From Patiria pectinifera (lineage: Eukaryota > Echinodermata > Asteroidea > Valvatida > Asterinidae): 64,000 nt of DNA. Shown here in pieces: positions 25,801 through 37,800 of the stretch. The position numbers and the translations under genes are program-made. The stretch's first letter is position 1; every line of letters starts with the position of its first letter. The notes beneath the pieces are model-generated. The model worked only from the letters and a program-made list of their open reading frames with translations. It was not told the DNA's origin and searched no databases. The stretch is from assembly GCA_029964075.1 (NCBI GenBank), contig CM057133.1, positions 16,454,699-16,518,698 of the forward strand, in the 5' to 3' direction.

Positions 25801-28800
25801 GGAACAAATCTGTTGTCAGCTGAATCCTCAAAATGCTTCTTCACCAGACTGAGGGCCAGTTTGTTCTTGGCACAAAAAATGCATGCAAAAGTGAAGTCCA
25901 GCAATTGTTCGCACTGCGAATTCCAAAGAGTTGAGCACATTTCAACTCCCTTTTGTACATGCTACATGGCACAAACAAACAAGGACATTGACAAAATGCC
26001 TTGCGGGCAACGGCCGGCCGTACTGCTACCAGAAGTGCATCTGATCGATTCCCAGCATAGACAAGCACAGCTTCACAAATGTATTACAACTTTACCCAAC
26101 CCTGGAATCTAGCCTTGCCCTACCCCGCAAGTGAACAATAGAACACAACTTGAGCAGCCTATTTATAGAACCTATTTCTGTAGCGCACGCTAGCCAGACC
26201 TAACGCTGCAGGTCAGCGTACCTGTGGCCAAACGTGACAACAGTGCGCCGTCGGAGCCCTCCGGCGGCTAGGAACAAAAGCCACAAGAAAAGTGCTACAT
26301 AAGTTGTCCATTACAATATCAAATGCACTTCCCAGTTGCATTCATGTGAAGTATATGAACTGTCCCTAACACTTCTCCATTCCCTGATTCCATGGCAGCA
26401 TCTGCACCCAGCAGCTCCTTGGACTATGAACAGCTGGTGCAGATCCAGGAGGTTCTCGTCGACACACTGCAGTCCGGTGACCTCGGTGATGCCCTGAACA
26501 TCACCGTTACCTCCATGGTGATGACTGACCCCGTGGCTGAGGTCGTTGACCCGACTGGTGGCGTGCGTGCCACCAACGAGACGGGGGGAAGCAGCAACGG
26601 AACCAAGACGTAAGAGTTCCTCTCAAGGAGGCATAATGGGTCACTGGTGGATCCAGGAGGGCTGGTGCCATGCCTCCCCCCCCCAAAGCAACATTGTACT
26701 CTATCCATCTACTCAAAAATCCAAAATGTAGCCCAAATATTTATAGCAGTCCTAACCACATAACTGTGTTGCATAATTTGGGTGATTCACAATTATTCAC
26801 AATGCAGTGCGCCATCACGAGTTTGCCATGGAGCGTCCATTTTTCAAGTTTATGGTCGACAAAACACGGCCCATTTGAACTTCAGCTAATTTGTTATAGA
26901 TTGGGGCATATCGTTCTGCCGCCTTAATACAAAAAAAACACCATATTAATAAACAGAAAAGAAAAGAGCAAACAGATACTTAACTCATTCACTTATGAAA
27001 CTTCTGACCGGAAAAACAGTGCTCAAAGTCTAAAGAAGGGTGCTTAACAACTAACCTGATAAATTTTTAGCTCTGTGAATGCTGTATATTCTGAGAAAAC
27101 AATATTCTACGATCTCGATTTCAATTTAAAAAATGGTGAGTCATGTTTTGAATTGCGCCCAAAATCAACATCCGGGACACATTCTCATTCAGCTGATGCT
27201 ATACAGAATATCACACACTGAACTGACGAGTTATAGCAACTGCGCACGTATTTGCATGGTGTTAACGTTGGCGCACACCCTTTCACACACATTACCAAAT
27301 CAAAAACGAAGTACTAGTGGAAATTTCCAAAAATGCATCTTTAGACATATCTTTGGAAATGACCTTCTTTAAGTGTTTTCTTCAAAACGACAGCATTCCA
27401 GAGAGAATTATTTCACAGGGAGTTAAGTGCCATTACTATCTTTAAACCAAGTAAGCTTTTCAACAATTATTTTGTCAGTTACTTTTTGGATAGCTACAAA
27501 TGATAACTCTACCTTCAAAAGTCCCAAAGTAAATTCCTGAAGAAAAAAAAATTAATCAATTATTTGTAATCCCAAAGGTATGACGAGTTACAAAGGGAAG
27601 AAGAGGAAGCAGAGAACGCCAACTTGGAGGTAGAGGTTGAGTACCGCACCCCGACTGGCCTGGTGCTCCACTACCAGCCTGACGGAGCCAGAGAGGGGGC
27701 TGTCCTGACCCAGCAGCCGGCAGTGTATGCCGTGGATGCCCTGGTAAATAGAATAATGAGATCCCTTAACACCACAGAGCTTTGTGAAGTTAATAATGAA
27801 ACCGCAGATTGTATAAAGTGAACTTTATCTGGAAGCCATTTGAAAGCCCCAGTCAACTAGTGGAAGAAAAACCTCAGTGAATATAGGAAATGCCAGTATA
27901 AAACAATTTGATTACCAAATTGATGACCCTTCATTCCTGTGCTACATAAAATGAAATAAACTACTTAATAATTTCAGAAGCGTCCTGGGCATTTTGAATT
28001 CATGTGTGTGTTTCACAGATTATATGGAAATAAGATTGGAATACTGGTTATATCCGTGCAACAAGGTCGTCTCTCCTAAAATGGGCCGTATGTGAAACGC
28101 GAGTTTCAGAATATCAAAAGGTCGTATCTCACTTAAAATAACCCGGATGTATATCAAGGGCGGAAATCGCTCCTTGAACGTGGGGGGGACAGGTTTTTTT
28201 TTTCTCCCCGAAATTATATTACTCACAAAAAGTCACAGGCTGAACGGACAACTTTCCACTCGTAATATTGCCATGGGGTATGGCAGCCATAGCGATAGAC
28301 TTGAAATCAAGTCTGTAATGAGTGGTTTTAATCGCGTCCGCCCCAAGGGCGGATCCAGAATACAATTTTTTGGGGGGGCCAAAACATTTTTTGGCCCCCC
28401 AAGAAAGTGGGTCAAAAAAATTACGGCGTGGGGTTCGGGGCCCGCTTAAGGGCCCCGAAATTTTTTGGGATTCTAGATGCTCTGTGGTGCAATCTGAGGC
28501 AATTTCTGACCACTTTAACCAATTTTTTTGAGGAAAGGATGGGGGTGTACTCATTGCCTGCCTTTATTGCAATGTCACATAAAAAAAAAAAAAATAGGTT
28601 TTGTTTTTTTTGGGGGGGGGGTCATGCCCCCTTGATAATGCAACAATATATTTCTAAACCTCATTGTGTGCATCGGCATGGGCGTCGCGAGGGGGCACTT
28701 GCCCCTGGAAAGCAAAAAAAGAAAAAAAAAAGAAAAGAAAAAGAGGCGCGAAGACAAAGTGGTGTAAATTTAATGAGTTGGGGGGGGGGGCAAAATGTCC

Positions 28801-31800
28801 CTGCCCCCTCTAAAACTGATAAATGGAAAATGTGTTGAAAAATACAAGCATTTTTGGTCAAATTTTTTTTTTGCCCCCCTCTAGAAAAAATCCTGGCGAC
28901 GCCCATGTGCATCGGGCATTTTGTCATTGCGGTTCTGTAACCTTAAAAATGGGCACAAACCGCGAACGAGTTCATTTTCAGGGTGATTAGTTAAACTACA
29001 ACAAACCACATGGGCCAAAAGGAGCTTACGTTTACAGTCGGCGCGCACTTCATTATTTGAAGGGGATTTACAATTATTCGTAACAGTTTCAACTTCCATA
29101 ATTACTTAAATATTACTCCTTTTATTCAAAGACAGTTGCAAAAGTAATAATATTATCTACAATGTTATACGCTTTTTTACTGTAATTTTAAAAACAGGAC
29201 TGCCAAATAAAATGGAAACTTGAAAATGATTGTGTAATAATTACCCCCATATTTATAATGGTGTTTCTTCGTAAGCCAGATGGGCTACTATTGGCCCTCG
29301 CTATGGAAACATCATGCATATGCATTGCAGTGGCTGCATATATGAGTCAAGTCGTTAGACACAGACTGACATTGCCGAGCGTTAGTACATGACTTTAGCA
29401 TGAATGGTTGTAGCGCTGACGTTGCATGAACGGCGGTGGTATGTGGATGACGGACATAAACCACTATAGTCTAACGACTTGTCATCAAGTCTACCATAGC
29501 GATTGCGGGCCGGAGTGGGGCCGAATTTGTATCCGGTTTGTTAGTAAAAACGTCATACACGCGCGCGCACCACTGATTACTAGCGCCCATTGGCTACAAA
29601 CACTCGAGCTGCGTTAACTTCCGGTTCCAATAACGAACCGGATAGGAGTAGCAAATTATATGACGTGCGCGTACGTAGGAAACATTGTGTATAACGTATA
29701 CCGCATGAACCAACACGCACGTACAGTACATGTACGTGGGTAGGCGTACAAGAGCCGTGGTCGAACCGACAAGAAAACCAAATTGGTTCTCAGCCACAAA
29801 GCGACGTATCAAAGAGGCTTTTCCCTAAGACTCTGCCATGGTTGGTCACCCACCTATACCTACACATGAAAACATGGAGGGGACATTCGACATTGTGTCC
29901 CCCCTTACCAAATTCATGGGGGGGACGTGTCCCCCCTGTCCCCCCCGGGATTTCCGCCCATGATGTATATACACACAATGTCAATGGACGTTGAGATACG
30001 ACCTTGTTGCACGGAGCGTATTTGTGCAAAATACGACTTTGTTGCAGAATGGAGTTATGACCTTGTTGCACTGACACAACACATATTTTTATAACTTAAC
30101 ACAATTTAAGAAGACTTTAAAGCAGAAAATTGAAGTTTGGAAGCAGCTGTTATACTGTTTTTATTCTTTAAACTTGGATAAACGTGCACATTTCTCACAT
30201 TTTTCTCAAATGGATATCTCGTATGTTGGAGTATAAAACTCCTCATTTCCTACAGTGAGGTCTAGTTGCAAAAGAAGAGTACAATATAACGAAGGCGCAT
30301 AGGCGTGGTTTCTGTATTATGTGCCAATTGTGCACTTGGGTTTTGACGTCACTTGTATCATCATTTTGCTGTTTCTGTCAACTGAGTTGAGGGTCACACA
30401 CAAGCAGTCAGAAGGAGGCATCTAATGCAAAGTAATGAAAAGGATAGCTCATTAGCACTTGTATTTACATTATATTATATCCTATATTCTCATTGATGAA
30501 TCCATAAGAGCTTGCAGTACAGGGTGAAGCAGACAAGAAACTTTAGGGCAATACAGGAACCAATGAGTTATAGCTCTCAACTTTTTTAAAATTTTGCTTT
30601 AAAGGGTAACAGACTCCCGCGGCTCGGAGCTCCGTCAAGCCCCTGGCAGCTCACAGTATCGATCAACCCGTCGACCCCCAACGCCAACACCGTCCAGCTC
30701 ACGGGCAACCTGACGGTGCCGTTTGACGGCAGCTTTGCCAACTTCACCGATCTGACCATCGCGGCCCAGACCACAGGTGTCATCCTGGACTTCCATATCA
30801 CCTCGCCCAACACCTCCAGCCTCGCTGTCACTGCCGAGCCCTTCGACGTGGCCGTCCGGCCGTATTACCTGGCCGCCGTGACCGTACCCGACTCGACTAA
30901 CATGAACTCCGCATTTGACGTGATCATCGAACTGAGGGATGAAATCACCATGGCGCTTCCGCAGAACTTGTCTGCCAAGGTTAGAGATTTTTACAGACAG
31001 ACTACAGAAGGCTTTTTCCCAAATGCCAGCTTTATTTTTGTTTTCAGGAGATTTTAGGCCCCTGTGGCCCTGACTTTAGGAACATGAATTGCTATTGTAT
31101 GAGGAAGACTTTTATTTAGTACTGAAAAATGTAATTCACATTTTGGGGCCAAAGAGATTTTGCTCTTATTTTTTGGCATTTCTGCTTATTTTGTTGATTC
31201 AAATTGGAGTAAAATTGGCTTCATTTATGGCTTTATGAATAATCAATATTAGGGTTTTGTCCTTCACCAACGTTTGATTTAAACACTGTATACTCAGTGT
31301 TGTCCCGGAGTGATTGTGAGATAAAAAATCACTCGGGTGGGACTCGAACCCACGGCCTCCTGCTTACTAGCGCAGATGTCTTACCATCGACCACAAGGCT
31401 TGTGCTTATCTGTCTTATGAACTTATGACACTGAGAAAGTTTTGAATTCAGAGTTTACACATGGTTTGGAACAAATTTACCCATAACAATGCTTGTCACC
31501 TGTCTGTTCTAAAACCTAATTGTGAAATTATACAATTTTGCTTGTTGTGGTTGATTATTTTAACTGTTTGCATGTATCTGATACATCAGCTCATAGCACC
31601 TAGGAGAGATGAGAAGCCTTATCATAGCGCATTGTTTTATACTAGTCTAATTAGGCAATTCGTTCTGTACTCCAAGAGTTAAATTGTCCTAATTATTATC
31701 TCCACCTTTAGGGTCTCGAGTGGCACGCCTTGATTGCCCTCAACATGCCCACCAACTATAAGGGTCAACTGCTGGGTCAGCTGGAGACGACCTTCGACCT

Positions 31801-34800
31801 TGCGACCTCCCAGGCCCGCTTCACCAACCTGTCCATCGACGCGGCCGGAGTCAGCTACATCCTAGCGGTCAGCGTGGTGACCCTTCCCACCAGCTCCTAC
31901 GAGCTCGGACTGACCCTCGACCCCTTCGACGTCGTGGACCCGAGCACGGCCAATGTGACGGGACCGACGCGGCGGATGGTGTTGCGCTTCCAAGTGGACT
32001 ACGACGTGGTGGCCGCGGGCAAAGAGGACCTGCTGGAGATCAACTTCCTGAACTACATCAACGGCAAATACGACGGCGTTGCCATCAGCAACGTTTTGAT
32101 TGAGAGGGGTATGAACAAAATCTCTGAAATCTCTTCTCATTCACTTTTAAGTTGAAAATTGGTTCCCTCTCGCCCACGCCTTTCATCGGCTGTGTCCTCC
32201 TTTAGCTCTCATACAAGACACACCTTGTCATCTGCAGACTATTCAAAGTTTGCCAGACCTTTGTTTTGTTTTGGTCTCTAATGATGGAATGACCCATGCC
32301 TAAATATACATCACAGGAATTTTAAATCCAAGTTTAAATTTGGTCTTGTGAACACATGATTGAAGGCAAGCAAATTGTTAAACTTAATTCATGCAAGCAT
32401 TGAGGCATTTCAATGTTATGCCAACAACCATCGCAGTAATGGCAAAGTTTGAAAAATTTATATTTTCTCCCCGGACTCCATACTAAAAGAGAGGTTCTTC
32501 ATCATTGAAAGATTCCACAGCAGCTTCTCCATGCAAATGTTTCTGTATGCATCTTTACTGATGGATCCAGAGCCAAAGCTTAGAGGGTAATGGGGGAATT
32601 GAAAGGACTGACCGACTGGCCGACCGTTGGAAATTCAGAAAGTGGAGGGGAGGGGGCTTGACCTTCAATTTTTCACCATGGGACCATTCTTTTTGGGGGT
32701 AGGGACTTTTCCGCAAAGTTGCGGAAAAGCCTTTCTTTTTTTTTCTAATTTTTTCTTTCTTCTTCCTCTTCTCTTTGCTTAAAATGCTTAAACTTTTATA
32801 AGTTTTTTTGGCTACTAGCAAAAGTTTACATTAAATGCACTTTGTGCATGAAATTATCATTTACATGACAGCACATCAACAAAACGAAGCATGAATCCAT
32901 AAAAACTAATCATAATGCGGAAAAAAAACATGTTCTGTTCTGAAACAGACATTAACCTCTAGTCTCATTTTTTTTCTTCATTTCTTTCTTTCTATTATTC
33001 TCTCTATCATTTAATCCATGGGGGGTTGTGCAGACTGCAGCATCCATTTCAAACAAGTTGCCTTGGCTCTTCGGGTATCATAAACAAATATAATTGCAAT
33101 TTTTTTTTGGGGGGGGGTCCATGGCCCCTGTTAGCACCCTTGAATCCTTCATGAAATAGACAAACATTTCTCCTAACATCTCTCCCATCCCACAGGGTCC
33201 GTCCTGATCTCCTTTGACATGCAAGGCGACGTGGACACGGCCGTGGACGAGCTGTGGACCGACGTCCAGGGAGGGCACTTCAGCTTGGAGTTTGATGGCC
33301 GCACCTTGGAGGCCGAGTCGTACCTGCTGGTGGACGGCGATGAGTACGGCGTGCCAACAACATCGGTGAGTGTCAGTTCAGTAAGAAGTCTCGAGTTGTC
33401 TTCAAGTCATCAAAAGTCAATCACAAGTCTTGTGTCAGTCATAAGCTGTCGTCATGTACTTTAGTGCATTCATCATATACAGGGTGGTCCCAAAAAAAGT
33501 TACACTTTTTTTACACTTTTTCAGAGGCAGATTTCTTATAATTAAAGAGACATGTTGAAATTGTTTTAAGGCATTCCTAAACTACAACATCTTGGAAATA
33601 TGTGGTGAAAACGGTGTTGACTAACAAAGCTCAAGTTAAGAAATACCGGCCATTTACAGAAGAATGGTCAAAAGCTAGTTTTTCCACGTTTATGGCAGTC
33701 ATGTAGACCTAATTACAATTATTGCAGTTCTTTGTGCATGCAGTGCTATTGTGTTGACCATATCTCATAGACTTGCATGTGGATATATAAACCAGTTCTT
33801 GACCATCTTTCTTTAAACCATCACCATTTCTTAATCTAGGCTTTATTTTCAGCGCCGTTTTCACTATATACCACGAAGATGTTGTGGTTTCGGAATATCT
33901 TGAAACAAATTTAACGTGTCTCCCAATTTTAAGAAATCTACATCTGAAAAAGTGTAAAGTTTTTTTTGGACCACCCTGTATATCAGTGTAGGTTTGGCGA
34001 CAATCAGGAGTGAAATAAAAAACATTGAATCTAGTCAAACATTGAGTCTAGTCAATTGGACCTGGAAAGTTACTTGAGTAAATAGTTTCACAACCTGTCG
34101 AGTGATTTTTTCCAACTTTCACTCGGGAGGTAACACACTGAGTATACAGTGTTTAAACGTTGGTGAAGGGCAAAACCTAATTTGATTTATATCAACCCGA
34201 CGCAAAATTCCATCTTATAACTGTCCAGGTTGTATCTTCAACTCTAACTGGTGTAAGACACAAATCTCTCTCAGACCAACAGTCCAGTCATCTGTAAAAT
34301 CCCTTGACACTGTAACAAAAGAGCTGTTGTCAGCAGCCCTTACACACTGGTGATCTCCCACCTTTCAGTCACTCAGAGCTTCGACCTGGATAGCTTGCGA
34401 GCCTGCTCTCTAAAGTAAGCTGTCCGTGTTTGGTCCAAGACTCAAAAAACAAGGACGAATTTTCAAAGTGTCCTCTTGAAGAAAAAAATATTGTATTTTG
34501 TCTTTTTGTAGTTTTTGTTAATATCTTTTTTTATCTTTTGTTTTTAGGAGCCACCTGCAGGCTTCCCCATCTGGGCTATTGCTGTGATTGTTGTCGTTGT
34601 CTTGGTGATACTTCTCCTCATTGCTCTAGTTGTTGTCAAGCTTTGCTGCACACGAGGTCAGTTTTCTCCATGTGTCCAGTGTGGACCCACCCCCCCCCCC
34701 CCCCTCCCCACCCACCGTCAAGAAGAAAGACCATTTCATTCGGCTAAAAAAAGTCTCCTGTTTCTGGTATGCGCGCGCGTCACCGTGGACATGCGCGTGG

Positions 34801-37800
34801 GCAAAATGAAAAAGTTTTTTTTTCAATGTAAGATGATGTCTCAAAACTGTCAAACTCGCTGGTTTGACTGGAATCCTGCTGCTGCACACTTTTAACATGT
34901 TTTTAGATGGGGTTACGATGGAGTATAAGCTTTATGTGGCCTCTCTGGGCTCCAATACATTTTGCACTAAATTTAGTCGGGCACCATTTGCAATCATCAG
35001 CCGACATTTGAAGGAAAAAAGTCACACACACACAAAAAGCCACGTCGCCGCACCACTTTTGGGGCAAGCTCCATACCAGAAACCGGAGACTTTTTTTTTT
35101 GGCCTTAGGGGAGAATGCAAAATTTTACAAGTATAGTAATCAAGGTTGAATCCCAAGGTACCCCGTAAAATCCCTAAATTCTCGTAGAACCATTGGGTGA
35201 ACCAGCATTCTAAATGTTATTAGAGAAACCTCAGATGACCTGTTTCACATTGTAAAGGCCTATTAACCAACACAAATAATCTTCCTTAATGAGCCTTTTA
35301 TTGAATACTCACCTCTCTTTCTCTTTTGTTTGTAATCCAATACGCAGGCAAGAAGACAGGTATGATCGAGGAGGCACCACTGACCCAGGAGAACTTCAAG
35401 CTGAAGGAGTTTGCCAGCTCCGGCTCCCTCAACAATCCCCTGCTGAAGGTGAACGATGAACCGGATGCATTGTCGTAAGTATTAACCTGTCTGCAGGCCT
35501 GATTTTATCCGATAGGCACAGCATGCGCTGTGCTTATGGGGCCTACGAACAAATGTGGGGACCTACAAAAATACCACAGTGTACCAACAGGCTTCTTGAG
35601 CTATCAGTTTGGCCTGGAACATGGAATTTGTGCTGGTGCCTGGGATGGAATAGGGCCTATGGAACACTGGTGCCTTTAATATTTGTTGGTTCTATATTTG
35701 TACTACTTCTGTATTGTGACATGGCCTATTGAACAATGCAGAATGGTCGAATAAAGGCGATATTACAGATGCTACAATACCTAAGGCCCACGGAACAATT
35801 AATCCAGCACCTGCCTGTCTTGAAAACAAAATTCACTAGGAGAAACCTAAATTAACAAATATAAGTGCTAAATAGTTTTCCAGTGTTAGAGGCTCGATTC
35901 CTACCAGAGGCCGATCCAGCTGTGGCTTAAAGGAGAGGGGGAAGGGGTAGCTGTCAGTGGGGGCAGCATGGCAAGCATGTGCGTTTTTCTTAATGATTTT
36001 CCTATTTTTTATCTTTAGGCTAAAGCCTAACCCCTGTGTTTTTACTTTTCTGCTAGTAGATTTCTTCTCTTGTCTGTACATGGACTTCAAAAAAAATTCA
36101 ACTGATAATAAATGTTGATTTGTTTGTTTTGCACGTGAAGGTTCAATCCCAAGGGCACCGAGTCTCCCAACACACCCAGACGCACCCCTGAGATACAGGT
36201 GACCGCCCTGCCGCCCGGCTTCAACGAGGCCACTGGACAGGAAGAACGATGTAAGTTGGAAGTCCAACATGGGCCCGATCTTTTCCTTGTCAACAGCCAC
36301 ATCCAAATTTCTTTACCAGCGTCGTAACTAGGGTTAAACTGCTAGGGGGGTAGCTGGGTGTGCACCAATTTTTCATGGAGGCACTGAAGGCAACTGATAT
36401 ATTGTTTTTGTGCAATTCAAGATTTTAAATGGGGGTGGGGGGATGGGGGGATAATGGCCCTCTGCTTGGGGGAATTGTTTTTTTTTTTGGTTGTTGGACG
36501 GTCATCTCTTTAAGTTTGGAGGAGCTAAATGTTTTAAGAAGGCAGTGTTAGATACACAATCTTCATATTTTCTACAGAGTATTTACTAATCAATGTGTTG
36601 GTGAAATGTGTTTTGGTTGGAAAGGCCAGCTTTTTGTTGTAACTTTGTGTTTCTATTTCGAGTGCATTTTACAGTGAGAAGGTTTATGATGTACAAAACC
36701 AATGAGAGCTGTTGCAAAAAAGTTCGAGTATGAACAAAGGAAAAGGGAAGAGGAACAATAGAAAATCCTTGATTTACACCATAAACAAATGTGGGTGCGT
36801 TTGCTTATGGTGTAAATCGAGGACACACACGTCCAACATCATCGGTGAATTGAGGACAGGAACAAAATTGAGGACGACCTCGATTAGAAAATGTGTACAA
36901 AACCAAACAGTACAAAGGAAAAGGGAAGAGGAACACAAAACAATCCTTGATTTACACCATAAACAAACGTGTGTGTTTGTGTATGTGTGTTGAAGGTGTT
37001 GTATAAATGTAACAAGTTCGCGTGTATAGTATTATTTGAACGCATGCTACGTGCTATGTTCAGTTATGTGATATGTAAGCCCCCTTTACATTTGTTTTCC
37101 CTCAGTGCTGGAAGACCGCGTCAAGATGATGATCATGGTCAAGAATGCCGACGGCACCTTCCAGAAGCTTGGAGCGGTCCAGGCCAACAAGGTGGGCACA
37201 GCCCGGGCCTTGCGGGAGGACGTCAAGCGCGTCCTGCCGGGCAAGATGAAGGACAAGAAGTTCATCCTGCTGGACGAGACCCTGAAGGACATCGACGGGG
37301 CCAGGGAGAAGAAGGCCATGTTGTCTGAGATCTACCGCTCTGACTGCGTGCTCATGCGCTGGGTCAAAGAACAGGGTAAGTAGCGGCTAGATTTTCCAAC
37401 AGCATTTGATGATCGTCCACCACCATGTGGCTGTAAAATATGTGGAATATTTCACTTTTTGAAGTTAAAGCATATTTTTGAAAGAGTACATCGTCAGCTT
37501 TAAAAACAATACAAACCTCATTGCATTTCCAGTATACTTTGCAAGGATTTGTTTTTCAAAGTCAATCAAAGATTCCTCAGTCGTCCGTAAAAATGGGTTT
37601 TAAACTTGACCTGCTGAAATTTGTTCCTAACGTTGGAGAATACTATAAACCATTCATTTCCAACCAACCAAATTTGTGTTATGCTTTTCATGCTGTAGCA
37701 GTGGCGCACCCAGGATTTGGCTTGGGGGGGGGGTTCAAAAAACTTGTTCAAATTTTTTAGAAGTTTAATTTTTTTCTCAAGAAATGTTGCCCAAACGTTT

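Larger units (their letters stand above)
28054..30074 (+). repeat. Host repeat split by a nested transposon
   Basis: The halves 28054-28154 and 29963-30074 join to match the minus strand of 7404-7630. The interruption is the hAT-like element at 28155-29962. Confidence 0.75.

Noticed and set aside
28407..28838. 143-codon open frame in the hAT-like element
   Set aside because: It is lysine-rich and low in complexity, and crosses the nested MITE. No transposase motif is present.
35836..36306. 156-codon open frame on the minus strand
   Set aside because: It overlaps exon 34 of the receptor gene and intron sequence, with no recognisable domain.
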